A stretch of DNA of 64,000 nucleotides from an uncultured Flavobacterium sp. (GTDB lineage: Bacteria > Bacteroidota > Bacteroidia > Flavobacteriales > Flavobacteriaceae). The translations under genes were made by a program, and so were the position numbers. The stretch covers positions 62,001-126,000 of the forward strand of contig NZ_OY730249.1 of the NCBI RefSeq assembly GCF_963422545.1, written 5' to 3'. Positions 49,801 through 54,197 of the stretch are shown in pieces (position 1 is the stretch's first letter; every line of letters begins with the position of its first letter). The notes beneath the pieces are model-generated. The model searched no databases. It was given only the letters and a program-made list of their open reading frames with translations, and was not told the origin of the DNA.

Positions 49801-49822
49801 ACATTTCACTTTATACAGATAA
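28835..49822 (+). CDS. sprB: Giant gliding adhesin SprB
   Basis: SprB is the mobile surface adhesin pulled along the cell by the gliding motor and exported by the type IX system. The 6995 residues make it larger than the roughly 6500 I recall for F. johnsoniae. Signal: residues 1-24 (ISSHA, then QL). A DUF11-like module follows at about 380-500 (NVLDKDDNNIG; KFKNEGNDNAKNFTITDVLP). A lectin-like island lies at about 1235-1447. The rest is chains of roughly 83-residue SprB repeats with a Cys near the start (VxCNG) and a later DxxGC. The C-terminus (about 6909-6995, MPNYFTPNG to FVGHFTLYR) is a type B type IX secretion signal. It is followed closely by sprF. Confidence 0.97.
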   Translation: MKKPTIFKTLIAVVFLLLSISSHAQLRKGFTSRYATSLNGDILVIGNNSLNRDNGSGERPLNPYNDQGSGSQVNDNFNMKYIDIDSETSFNSSSATLTIPQASKTCFEIVYAALYWSGTYQGSDRSKINQVRLKTPTTTTYKALTGSVLWDDGATGVTSPYGSLPYACFVDITADVKAAKEGVYTVADVMCSEGKFSPGGNSAGWSIFVVYKDPLLPSKYITSFDGFSIIRSSDPPLDIPISGFRTNPFGNVNVKLAFSALEGDNQLSGDGLQIIGGKAGSVWGPISSLVRPIAPGNPPKPNFFNSTITDGDVILGGRTPSSKNTLGYDAGVVTLDNNVGGVQNSVIQNDETNATLRINTSQDSYFMFFNALSVEIIEPKIVLKKNVLDKDDNNIGSQTVSLDQELRYEIKFKNEGNDNAKNFTITDVLPNNVIFNGLSDILIMDPRITATYNAATRTLVFTVPDNMVVSKGAEYTLKFKVRVVKDCNELVDACSNEIKNTAVSKYFGDKNTTPGGFGEGSYSTISSCNIGEPTSTNFLVGIDQCLFSRDVSLCGTAVLKAANGYSTYVWKDPNGVIFGGNNQSVTVDKPGTYTVDDSGAVNCKPILQKFVVTDYLASANKNPIKGDNIDPATGLAYGCVRDNKPFPKIFLCGLNDKRIIDTQITGATSITWQETKDVPPVGSPVPDSCPYEGATNWTTVATGPIFTADRPGVFRLVVNYGNNTCVVTYYFNVYQNLLDATAKKQDIICNTKGSITVTNPLPNTGYVYSLDGTNYQASNIFNNVAKGSYTVQIKQTVLEAGQVSACVFKVNVNVEQLDFTSDLVATHPLCNGEQGTIKATINNVPGQYKFILRKKGSVVEIQNSGLIDNNYITFNGVDPGIYEVLMSTANNGCSVIKEIEIFDYRLTAVAKVTKALTACGDGEITVTVTGGTPRPGPPPYYLYYVNGNTNPLTNPVIPVTRPLPASGEYNIVVVDANGCSVTIPPVKVTDLPKPIPTFTTVDVNCYGANNGVINMTVTPANSGFTVSYSINGAAFSSVSPITNLAPGNYSIIVKYTYGTIGCVDPAVNVTIGGPSAALTASGGVSELAGCDPSGNGFGKVRITNPQGGVAPYTYSFDGGNTWITSNEAYVAPGTYTLYIKDANGCTYPMSGIVLDTKPADPTIALDPTVYNCDGTGKTTATVTNSGGNNYTYEYYLDGNPNTPITNNVFNNITTGTHTVSVKYNLVSATTFSNLLQEDFGKGGYTTTPGISPKYCFEDETTPHPTGFPSICGNINDYQINDGKYAVASSIKTTFGGSWIVAKDHTTPADPLGRFLCVNIGSSAGVGGIIYSKPIKDVIVNQPVIISLWAENLMKSTSGSGFYDPELTIQLINNLNGVGGPETIVATTDTANPWKVPRDEKWEYKELSLNPGAYNNLSFVIRSYNNKFNGNDLLVDDIWVRQLPKSCISQKDFPVVIGSNKAFTASITGHKDVTCNGTSNGEITLAAQNFNLPYGFDYSIDNGGTWVNSKVSPVTVTGLTSKTYAIQIRFDNNATTCSFPFSQPIGTPAALTITAAVTKQATCTTGATITGTANGGTPAYSYELRASNGVTVLVPFQTSGTFTNVASGTYTVVTKDLNSCVSSASAVVNVVAPTAPTAVLAASSDLCYDTVNKATLVVTATGSGTLTYSLDGAAAQNSNTFTNVGTGTHSIVVTDSNNCQVTVSGIVIAPELTAVTATTKALDCTSSPNAQITVTPTGGTAPYTYEVSTNGGTSYTAMATNVYSAAAGTYQFRVTDSKGCIVVTTATTINAIVNPTVTATKVNSSCNGSSNGSVTLTGAGGSGGYTYSFNGSAFTATTTYTGLAAGTYSYQVKDSKQCLSATGSVTITQPSTLAATVAEVGFTCNASNGKVAGTVTVNVTAGTGTAPYEYSFNGSGYSSNNVLTLNDNGANQPYTYSVRDAGGCPVTGSGTLFKLNPPTDLTFANAAITCTATSTTVTVTAVNGVGTLQYETIAPSPIIRAKQTGTSFAGLTPGTYTFRVTDANGCYYTESYTINAVTPIAITGNKTSDVLCKGGSTGSVTFTVSGLATVGNYTSSLTAGTGTLVKSGNTLTLSNVAAGTYTVQVTDNATGCVNSATVVVNEPTNALTFTQVATNVNCNNDNAQITVTASGGTASYSYAAVIAGPTAPTVYDSSNVITVDTNSGGNLTWDVYVKDANGCITKNSIAIVGDALPSVTSVTVNNQCTASGSGFTFTAVGSGLAPLTYSINGGAFQPSGTFTVAAGTYTVTVKDKNGCTATAPVSTIVYGQLTTVAAVTKELDCSASPNAVITVTISGGKGQYTYTVKKGSGAASAPSAPIAGPTFTIPVTLANADSYTFVITDANGCTSTTNATVVPIANPTVTATQVNVTCNAAANGSVTLTGAGGSGGYTYSNNAVTGFTPTATFSGLAAGTYSFYVKDSKGCVGTISVTITQPSTLAATVAEVGFTCNASNGKVAGTVTVNVTAGTGTAPYEYSFNGSGYSSNNVLTLNDNGANQPYTYSVRDAGGCPVTGSGTLFKLNPPTDLTFANAAITCTATSTTVTVTAVNGVGTLQYETIAPSPIIRAKQTGTSFAGLTPGTYTFRVTDANGCYYTESYTINAVTPIAITGNKTSDVLCKGGSTGSVTFTVSGLATVGNYTSSLTAGTGTLVKSGNTLTLSNVAAGTYTVQVTDNATGCVNSATVVVNEPTNALTFTQVATNVNCNNDNAQITVTASGGTASYSYAAVIAGPTAPTVYDSSNVITVDTNSGGNLTWDVYVKDANGCITKNSIAIVGDALPSVTSVTVNNQCTASGSGFTFTAVGSGLAPLTYSINGGAFQPSGTFTVAAGTYTVTVKDKNGCTATAPVSTIVYGQLTTVAAVTKELDCSASPNAVITVTISGGKGQYTYTVKKGSGAASAPSAPIAGPTFTIPVTLANADSYTFVITDANGCTSTTNATVVPIANPTVTATQVNVTCNAAANGSVTLTGAGGSGGYTYSNNAVTGFTPTATFSGLAAGTYSFYVKDSKGCVGTISVTITQPSTLAATVAEVGFTCNASNGKVAGTVTVNVTAGTGTAPYEYSFNGSGYSSNNVLTLNDNGANQPYTYSVRDAGGCPVTGSGTLFKLNPPTDLTFANAAITCTATSTTVTVTAVNGVGTLQYETIAPSPIIRAKQTGTSFAGLTPGTYTFRVTDANGCYYTESYTINAVTPITVLGSKLSDVLCNGGNTGTVKYTVSGFAGTYSYSINGAAAITLQSSSTINLPNQVAGTYAIVVTDEVTGCSANASVTINQPAAALNATYTAVNANCGVSTSAVTVTVTGGTPSYRYSFVQDGLPAGTYTNTNTANLNPTTNANWDVHIIDANGCTFKLDISIVKDTAPTVSASATGQCFGVGTYTITATGTGKAPLQYSINNGASYQAGNTFAVSTPGTYTITVKDGNGCTATSNAVIVYPKLTLTATLDKDNTCSVPQAAQITLTATNGNNASYTYESSNDSGATYTAMASNVFNTTVAGTYTFRVTDANGCQAVTTTAITTTAVVLPVITSVTQTQSINCNGDNTAAISIVNNTSLGLAPFVFNVYNNTTFHDYVTQTSGLAAGNYTITVTDAKGCQDTKTITINQPAAINFALTKVDITCNNPGGTSLGSITVQGVTGGTAPFKYFITNNFGDVIAGNPYVAVTNENHTFNIINFGIYTINVIDANGCSLSKQITMASPPSDLSIDITTVAPDCTNGGTAVVKVISIVGSGNYEFGILETNTAPYTSTYYPADPGTPDTKIFDHLTPGVTYTFVVHDLTTLCYYVKSASPILPASPLKVVAVAKNVTCKNANNGSVTFTVSNFDSTTNSVDYQIFKAFSNAPVGVLVNVPVTFGTPVTITYPSPGPGNLLPGSYYIKIIEHGTSSYNNCESASAIFEIKESAIALSLTASVIKNANCANNSGVITAVAKDGTAPYTYQLLLSSDPAPTEASAGWASANTFNANAGNYIVYTKDDYGCIKQFSVALTKDADPIVTAPATICYDGNPFTIVIGGTVSVGPATYSVNTGAYQAGSSFTFNAPGIYNLNIKDGNGCIATIPYEVKPQLQINAQITKELDCTVTPNATITLTASGGYNTAYTYEYSLNGGSFITMASNVYSTSAIGNYIFKVKDAKLPVACEATTTLTLDPIPAITFGTTVTNVTCNGGNNGAITVNVTGGVGPFQYKLDGGPFQTLNEFTGLTAGTSYQITVKDAKSCTLTGSAITIAEPGPLTATSIITTALTCGSGNTPSKAVVTVTGVAGTAPYKYSFDNGVTYTSTNTYETYAGITFNVLVKDANGCLFTFTNGVNVPALNPPTDLNFTSTPVTCTTTTSTVTLTATNGVGPLGYAILSPASAVSNVSGATSGIFTTLAPDTYVFEVTDANGCKYQESYTVTPVTNITVAGQLISDVSCNGGSDGAVRFTVGNFAGTYNYSINGAPAIVAQNAAIINLTGLAIGTQTIVVTDEVTGCAATIAVTVAQPTVLGLTVASNVNANCNFGAKVAVTATGGTPNYVYAFVQDAVVPTATDYTNSASAVLDPTVNTQWDVYVKDARGCINKKDVTIATDALPTINSSAGLYCYTGGSVPITITGTYVGTPTYSIGNGYFASPNFVLNAPGNYTFYIKDGNGCIVSSPYTLRQELLLQASLTQDLTCAGSATITLLATQGTNTYGGFEVDFNNSGTYVPATSPYTATAPGTYTFRVADSQGCQAVSIPVVVTPKTVPTATFVQNNVSCVGGNDGSIVITAANGIAPYQYSNDNGVTFKSSNVFTGLTAGTYNIVVKDSKSCTSVAMTVTITQPSAIAATAVLTQGLTCGAGNATQPALVTVNVTAGTGTAPYQYSFNAGVSYSSTNTYSTYASGTVTAYVKDSKGCVIAIPVSVMIPALNKPTDLNFTSTAVTCTTTTSTVTLTATNGVGPLGYAILSPASAVSNVSGATSGIFTTLAPDTYVFEVTDANGCKYQESYTVTPVTNITVAGQLISDVSCNGGSDGAVRFTVGNFAGTYRYLINGAPAIVAQNAAIINLTGLAIGTQTIVVTDEVTGCAATIAVTVAQPTVLGLTVASNVNANCNFGAKVAVTATGGTPNYVYAFVQDAVVPTATDYTNSASAVLDPTVNTQWDVYVKDARGCINKKDVTIATDALPTINSSAGLYCYTGGSVPITITGTYVGTPTYSIGNGYFASPNFVLNAPGNYTFYIKDGNGCIVSSPYTLRQELLLQASLTQDLTCAGSATITLLATQGTNTYGGFEVDFNNSGTYVPATSPYTATAPGTYTFRVADSQGCQAVSIPVVVTPKTVPTATFVQNNVSCVGGNDGSIVITAANGIAPYQYSNDNGVTFKSSNVFTGLTAGTYNIVVKDSKSCTSVAMTVTITQPSAIAATAVLTQGLTCGAGNATQPALVTVNVTAGTGTAPYQYSFNAGVSYSSTNTYSTYTSGTVTAYVKDSKGCVIAVPVSVMIPALNKPTDLNFTSTPVTCTTTTSTVTLTATNGVGPLGYAILSPASAVSNVSGATSGIFTTLAPDTYVFEVTDANGCKYQESYTVTPVTNITVAGQLISDVSCNGGSDGAVRFTVGNFAGTYRYSINGAPAIVAQNAAIINLTGLAIGTQTIVVTDEVTGCAATIAVTVAQPTVLGLTVASNVNANCNFGAKVAVTATGGTPNYVYAFVQDAVVPTATDYTNSASAVLDPTVNTQWDVYVKDARGCINKKDVTIATDALPTGVTANVVSQCASLTGDYTFTVNVTSGIAPYEYSIGNGFQSSNSFTVKAPGSYDITVRDANGCTTTVMAAAIISPTLDLKATVTALPSCDFNDGIIDASAIGGSASTNYRYTLDGGVIVNAATAHFTGVAPGTHIVQVRDALTGCTDSVTVTLGSATVITGFNLNATNVSCKGFSDGQIIVNIDANAPGVNDNPIYTYKLTGTAIDGTSVTVGPQQQNVFSNLKAGDYTVMVISGRGCKAQEDVRIIEPALIVVNAPVVSGFNCTAGTNATNYATITVNSVTGGSLHYVVYEFSKAGVVVQTGSSNVYTEANTLGGSYTVKVIDDKGCEGFSTTPIVIAPFITMDDMAVTVNTPITCISNEDITVTVATTGGVPALLNYNVSGFGTTVYNVSNTTGIFTGLAIGNYIITISNPTTGCSIQKPYYISDPNTFAINVQPVKGKVCYGDADGSVNLTFVDNQLIPTNDAGPFSYVITGPVPSSGTTTSAGPILISGLKAGTYTVKATLVNSPFCPVPYTFTIEQATAPLAVTKTQSDITCLAGNKDGAIIASATGGWPGDYLYELRLGTTIVKAYNSSPKFDNLTAGDYTVFVKDGLGCEAFVNAKLTNPAPIKIQISATPMLTCFDNENGVVTINSITGGSGNYTYTLNGVLADGTVTVEESQGTNQFTGLKAGTYTITAKDTWSCSGVSNTVVIDQPTKVKAELTIARNETCQLVPILKITATGGKAPYYYSADGTNYSASFNSTVDVTLPRTTADKAYKYFVKDASGCISTVSNTVEVPVIPKLSFVSVVDVDIKCKGSSEGTITAVATGGLGNYVFTLQNAAGVNITPAPTQLTPGVFTQLPLGTYIVKLASSDCSETSAVIEISEPNVALSAEAIPTAVSCNGFNNGKIVVNAKGGTGVYKYAIEPEFRQFFDKNIFENLKPGFYDVLVQDENECYIFIKDVHVKEPDPLNGALVDGTLLPEICAGEKNGSFSIILSGGTADYSVSLDSETGPFTKGTAGQTTFDFKNLSGGPHIVYFVDAQGCDNKVDIAMDKAVTLNPTNEVNYDCVNNAASNMVTVDPGYDGDHSELDYRLDGGQPQMNNIFTGLTPGNHKIRVTHTNGCYADTSFIIKVVDPLVLTLSEEKGVWNVITATATGGSKDYEYSIDGINFSSENKFTIYKTDTYTITVRDKNGCTDKKSIYIKYVDVCMPNYFTPNGTYYTGWGPGCTNIYTNLVFSIFDRYGREIAKYHYGQKWDGKYNGEELPSGDYWYVLKLNDEKDAREFVGHFTLYR
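32536..33175 (+). other. Lectin-like island inside SprB
   Basis: Residues about 1235-1447 break the SprB-repeat pattern. The segment starts LLQEDFGKGGYTTTPG, has an internal PVIISLWAENLMKS strand, and ends NDLLVDDIWVRQLPKSC. This is the layout of a MAM/CBM-like jelly-roll domain. Ligand binding is inferred. Confidence 0.55.
34421..38454 (+). repeat. 1752-bp tandem repeat in sprB (2.3 copies)
   Basis: The units start at 34421, 36173 and 37925. The first two full copies encode the same 584 residues with no difference that I found. The third stops matching at 38454, after about 530 bases. Each unit holds seven SprB modules. Confidence 0.95.
41801..45996 (+). repeat. 1716-bp tandem repeat in sprB (2.4 copies)
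   Basis: The units start at 41801, 43517 and 45233; the third ends near 45996. Copies differ at a few positions (for example NYSINGAP, RYLINGAP and RYSINGAP; ATPVTC-type changes). The unit is 572 residues, again seven modules. Confidence 0.95.
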
Positions 49823-49865
49823 CAAAATAATTGCCCCTATGATGTTATCTAAAAAAATTATTACA

Positions 49866-50843
49866 ATGAAAAAATTAATTTTATCCTTAGTACTCATGGC
49901 TGTAACAACAAGTTACAGCCAAGAGTTAAACCTACCAGTGTTTACCCAGTATTTGGCTGATAACCCTTTTGTGCTTTCTCCTGCTTATGCAGGTATTGGT
50001 GATAATCTTAGAATTAGAGCCAATGGATTAACCCAATGGGTTGGAATTAAAGATGCGCCGGAGAATCAATCGGTATATGCTGATTTTAGAGTTTTGGACC
50101 GTTCAGGAGTTGGTATCTCGATTTACAATGATAAAAACGGATATACAAGACAAACCGGTGCTAAAGTCTCTTTTGCGCATCATATTATTTTAGATTATTA
50201 TTCAAAGCAGTACTTATCTTTTGGTATTTCGTATAACTTTAATACTTTCAGGATTGATACTGATCAGTTTAATACAGATCCTTATGAGCATCCGGTTATA
50301 GATCCAAGTGTTACAGATAATCGTTATAATGCAAATAACAACTTTGACATTAGTGCTTTGTACCGTAATAAAAACTTTTTTTTAAGTTTTAATGCAAACA
50401 ACGTCCTAAAGAAAAATACAAATAAGTACAGAGGAGTAGAGCCTAATTTGCTTTCTAACTATCAGGTTTATTCCGGATATACTTTTAGAGATGCCGAAAA
50501 TAGCCGTATCGAATACGAGCCGTCAGCGTACTTTCAATACTTTGCAAGTGATAAACGATCCTCAACCGATTTAAATTTCAAGTACAGACGTTACAATCGT
50601 TACGAAGATTACTACTGGATTGGAGTTTCATATCGTTTCTTAAACGACCAGTTTCCAAAGCCATTATCAGTTGGACCAATGGCTGGTTTCATGAAATCTA
50701 AATTCTATTTTGGATATTCGTATCAGGTAATGTTCAATGATCTTGGAGCTTACAATACTGGTACGCACGTAATAACCATCGGATTTGATTTCTTACAAGC
50801 AATCAGTGACTGTCCTTGTACACAAGGTCCGGTTCACGATTAA
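49866..50843 (+). CDS. sprF: Gliding motility protein SprF (PorP/SprF family)
   Basis: SprF is a PorP-like outer-membrane protein needed to put SprB on the surface. The 325-residue form starts MKKLILSLVLMAVTTSYSQ (signal). It continues with LPVFTQYLADNPFVLSPAYAG, the family signature, and ends in a beta-rich outer-membrane-type domain with aromatic strands. An in-frame ATG inside sprB (49770) or at 49839 would give longer forms; they lack a proper signal start, so I chose 49866. It begins 43 bases after the sprB stop and is the last gene of the operon. No clear hairpin follows. Confidence 0.94.
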   Translation: MKKLILSLVLMAVTTSYSQELNLPVFTQYLADNPFVLSPAYAGIGDNLRIRANGLTQWVGIKDAPENQSVYADFRVLDRSGVGISIYNDKNGYTRQTGAKVSFAHHIILDYYSKQYLSFGISYNFNTFRIDTDQFNTDPYEHPVIDPSVTDNRYNANNNFDISALYRNKNFFLSFNANNVLKKNTNKYRGVEPNLLSNYQVYSGYTFRDAENSRIEYEPSAYFQYFASDKRSSTDLNFKYRRYNRYEDYYWIGVSYRFLNDQFPKPLSVGPMAGFMKSKFYFGYSYQVMFNDLGAYNTGTHVITIGFDFLQAISDCPCTQGPVHD

Positions 50844-50968
50844 TTTGATTTATAAGCATTTTAGCAGTTTTAATACTTAATTTGTTTTTTTTCATGATTT
50901 ACAACGTTTTCGTTGTTATTGTTACATTATTTTTAGAATTTTCAAATTTATTACTACTTTAAAAGTTC

Positions 50969-50976
50969 TATATTTG
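50969..50976 (+). promoter_or_regulatory. -7 box of pgk
   Basis: TATATTTG fits TAnnTTTG, 32 bases before the pgk start. No good -33 TTG is seen at the usual distance. Confidence 0.5.
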
Positions 50977-51008
50977 TTTTTCTATCAGAAAAATTAAAAA
51001 ATTATATA

Positions 51009-52196
51009 ATGAAAACTTTAAACGATTTCGATTTTAAAAATAAAAAAGCAATTATCCGTGTTGATTTTAATGTGCCACTGGATGAGAATTTTAATGTAAC
51101 AGATGCAACACGTATTGAAGCAGCAAAGCCAACAATTGATACAATTTTAGCGCAAGGCGGAAGTGTAATTTTAATGTCGCATTTAGGAAGACCAAATGGT
51201 GCTGAAGAAAAATATTCATTAAAACACATTTTAAAAACAGCTTCGGAAATTTTAGGAGTTCAGGTTAAGTTTGCTGAAGACTGCGTTGGAGAAGCAGCTC
51301 AAACGGCAGCTAAAAATTTACAACCGGGAGAAGTTTTATTATTAGAAAATTTACGTTTTCATGCTGAAGAAGAAGCTGGAGATGTTGCTTTTGCAAAAGA
51401 ATTGGCTTCACTTGGAGATATCTATGTAAACGACGCTTTTGGTACAGCACACAGAGCACACGCTTCGACTACAATTATTGCACAATTTTTTCCAACAGAA
51501 AAATGTTTTGGAGCATTATTGGCTAAAGAAATTGAAAGTTTAAATAAAGTACTTAATAATAGTGAAAAACCGGTTACTGCAGTTCTTGGAGGATCTAAAG
51601 TTTCTTCTAAAATTACAGTTATTGAAAACATTCTGGACAAAGTGGATCACATGATCATTGGTGGCGGAATGACTTTTACATTTGTTAAAGCGTTAGGTGG
51701 TAAAATTGGAAATTCTATCTGCGAAGATGATAAACAAGAATTAGCACTTGAAATTTTAAGATTGGCTAAAGAAAAAGGAGTTCAAATTCATATTCCGGTT
51801 GATGTAATTGCGGCAGATGATTTTTCAAATACAGCAAACACAAAAGTAGTTGATGTAAGAGAAATTCCTGATGGATGGCAAGGTCTTGATGCAGGTCCTA
51901 AATCTTTAGAGAACTTCAAAAAAGTAATTTTGGAGTCAAAAACTATTTTATGGAATGGTCCATTAGGAGTTTTTGAAATGGAATCATTTGCTAAAGGAAC
52001 TATTGCATTAGGTGATTATATTGCCGAAGCGACTCAAAACGGTGCTTTTTCACTAGTAGGAGGAGGAGACTCCGTTGCAGCTGTAAAACAGTTTGGTTTT
52101 GAAGATAAAATGAGCTACGTTTCCACTGGTGGCGGGGCAATGCTTGAAATGTTAGAAGGAAGAATTTTACCTGGAATCGCCGCGATTTTAGACTAA
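51009..52196 (+). CDS. pgk: Phosphoglycerate kinase
   Basis: The enzyme converts 1,3-bisphosphoglycerate and ADP to 3-phosphoglycerate and ATP in glycolysis. The length of 395 residues is standard. The N-terminal domain has VDFNVPLDENFNVTDATRIE, with SHLGRPNG and ENLRFHAEEE for substrate binding. The C-terminal nucleotide domain has GGSKVSSKI, LWNGPLGVFE and the glycine-rich end GGGDSVAAVKQFG followed by STGGGAMLEMLEG. It is complete and seems monocistronic, located between the gliding operon and a cell-wall gene. Confidence 0.98.
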   Translation: MKTLNDFDFKNKKAIIRVDFNVPLDENFNVTDATRIEAAKPTIDTILAQGGSVILMSHLGRPNGAEEKYSLKHILKTASEILGVQVKFAEDCVGEAAQTAAKNLQPGEVLLLENLRFHAEEEAGDVAFAKELASLGDIYVNDAFGTAHRAHASTTIIAQFFPTEKCFGALLAKEIESLNKVLNNSEKPVTAVLGGSKVSSKITVIENILDKVDHMIIGGGMTFTFVKALGGKIGNSICEDDKQELALEILRLAKEKGVQIHIPVDVIAADDFSNTANTKVVDVREIPDGWQGLDAGPKSLENFKKVILESKTILWNGPLGVFEMESFAKGTIALGDYIAEATQNGAFSLVGGGDSVAAVKQFGFEDKMSYVSTGGGAMLEMLEGRILPGIAAILD

Positions 52197-52244
52197 AATA
52201 TCACAATTAACATTTTTTTGCGTATTTTTCATCGTTAATCTATT

Positions 52245-52252
52245 TAAGTTTG
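52245..52252 (+). promoter_or_regulatory. -7 box of the lytic transglycosylase gene
   Basis: TAAGTTTG fits TAnnTTTG and lies 54 bases before the start at 52307. The nearest TTG (52218-52220) is 24 bases upstream, slightly too far. Confidence 0.4.
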
Positions 52253-52306
52253 CAAAAATAAGACTTCTGTAATTGTTTGTATTATAGGATTTTAAAAAGA
52301 TGTTAT

Positions 52307-54151
52307 ATGATTGTAAAAAAATTATCAATAGTGGTTTCGGCTCTTTTTTCGATGTCGATGTTTGCGCAGGAAGTTGCAACAACATCAACAATAGAAATTA
52401 AGCCAGAAGTAAAGTTATCTTATCTGGATTCAGTTAAAAGTACTTTCAAAAAAGATGATGTAGCGACTCGCGTAGACAGTCTTTGGATGAAAGAACTAAC
52501 AAGTTTAGATATTTATGACGACCTTACAAAAGACATTCAAACCATTAACACAGATGTTACCGTTGATGAAGAGTTGCCAACAGAGTTGCTAAAACAACGA
52601 CTTACGGCGATGAATGAGAAATCACCTTTTGAGATACAATACAATCAAGGTTTAGAAAATATAATAAAGTCATTTCTTAAGAATCGTAAAAAATCGTTTT
52701 CTCGATTAATGGCTTTATCAGAATATTATTTCCCAATTTTTGAGGACGCTTTTGCCAAACAAAACGTTCCTTTAGAAATTAAATATTTAGCCGTTGTAGA
52801 ATCTGCTTTAAACCCTAAAGCAGTTTCTAAAATGGGCGCCACTGGTCTTTGGCAATTCATGTACGGAACCGGAAAACAATACGCACTTAAAATTGATTCC
52901 TATATAGACGAACGTAGCGATCCACTTAAAGCTACAGCTGCGGCATCAGAATATATGACCAAGATGTACAAGATTTTTGGTGATTGGGAGATGGTTTTAG
53001 CTTCTTACAATTCCGGACCTGGAAATGTTACTAAGGCAATTCGTCGTTCTGGTGGAAAAACAAGCTATTGGGATATTCGTAATTATCTTCCAAAAGAAAC
53101 ACAAGGTTATGTTCCCGCTTTTTTAGCAACAATGTATCTTTTTGAATACCATAAAGAACACGGAATTAATCCGGAAAGAGCAGTTGTTAAAAACTTTGAA
53201 ACTGACACAATCTATGTCAAAAAAGAAATGTCATTCAAACAAATCGCAGATTTGTTAGACATGCCGCAATCTCAGATACAGCTTTTAAATCCTTCTTATA
53301 AATTAAATGTAATACCTTGTTATCAAGGAGAACAACATTTCTTGCGTTTGCCGAAAGACAAAATTGCGACTTTCGTTTCAAACGAAAATAAGATCTACGA
53401 TTACGTAGCGTATCAATCACAAAGAAAAACCCTTCCGGCTCAGTTAGCATTAAAAGTGGCTCCAAAAGCAAGACCAATACGTGAGAATGTTGAGACTTCT
53501 AAAGATATTCAGTTCTATAAAGTTAGAAAAGGAGATAATCTGGGAGCAATTGCTGAAAAATACAACGTTAATGTTATTGATTTAAAAAAATGGAATCATC
53601 TTAAATCGAATGCAGTTGCACTTGGAAAAACTTTAAAGATTAAATCAGATATTGATGCAGTAGTTAAAAATCCAAAAGAGATTAAAACTAATGCGATTGT
53701 AGAGAAAAAATCAGAAGAAGCCATTGCTGCTGTTGACGATAATAATAAAACAGTTGCACAAACTCAAGATTACGTTGTTGCAGCTGGAGATAATTTAGGA
53801 AGCATCGCTAAAAAATTCGGTACGACTATTGCAGACTTAAAAGAGTTAAATAATCTGACTTCAAACAATATTGGTTTAGGAAAAACATTAGTGATTTCTA
53901 AGGCAGTTCCTGAAGTTGAAGAAGCTTCGACAGTTACAACCGCTATTGCTTTGAATGCGTCAGTAGATTCTTTTAAGAAAAAAGCAACTTCATCTAAAGA
54001 TCTAGGTTCAGATTATTACGTTAAAAAAGGAGATTCTCTATATAGTATTTCTAAAAAATATCCGGGAGTAACAATTTCAGATATTAAAAAATGGAATAAC
54101 ATTAAAGATGGAGATATTAAACCCGGAATGAAACTTAAAATAAACGGATAA
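52307..54151 (+). CDS. MltD-like lytic transglycosylase with three LysM domains
   Basis: The enzyme cleaves peptidoglycan glycan strands with anhydro-muramyl ends. The signal MIVKKLSIVVSALFSMSMFA supports the start at 52307; the ATG at 52277 would put ten odd residues before it. The transglycosylase domain (about 130-290) has the catalytic Glu165 in VVESALNPKAVSKMGATGLW and the motif LASYNSGPGNV. LysM domains follow at about 402-446, 486-530 and 568-613, each with a KGDNLG- or GDSLY-type start. The length is about 614 residues. A DUF4837 lipoprotein gene follows on the same strand after 46 bases, suggesting joint envelope work. Confidence 0.93.
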   Translation: MIVKKLSIVVSALFSMSMFAQEVATTSTIEIKPEVKLSYLDSVKSTFKKDDVATRVDSLWMKELTSLDIYDDLTKDIQTINTDVTVDEELPTELLKQRLTAMNEKSPFEIQYNQGLENIIKSFLKNRKKSFSRLMALSEYYFPIFEDAFAKQNVPLEIKYLAVVESALNPKAVSKMGATGLWQFMYGTGKQYALKIDSYIDERSDPLKATAAASEYMTKMYKIFGDWEMVLASYNSGPGNVTKAIRRSGGKTSYWDIRNYLPKETQGYVPAFLATMYLFEYHKEHGINPERAVVKNFETDTIYVKKEMSFKQIADLLDMPQSQIQLLNPSYKLNVIPCYQGEQHFLRLPKDKIATFVSNENKIYDYVAYQSQRKTLPAQLALKVAPKARPIRENVETSKDIQFYKVRKGDNLGAIAEKYNVNVIDLKKWNHLKSNAVALGKTLKIKSDIDAVVKNPKEIKTNAIVEKKSEEAIAAVDDNNKTVAQTQDYVVAAGDNLGSIAKKFGTTIADLKELNNLTSNNIGLGKTLVISKAVPEVEEASTVTTAIALNASVDSFKKKATSSKDLGSDYYVKKGDSLYSISKKYPGVTISDIKKWNNIKDGDIKPGMKLKING

Positions 54152-54197
54152 TAAAAAATCTTATTTAAATTTGGGTTTTATTTCATAAACTAATAAA

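Noticed and set aside
49770..49865. Longer N-terminus of SprF starting inside sprB
   Set aside because: It lacks a signal-like start; the later ATG at 49866 gives a standard signal peptide.
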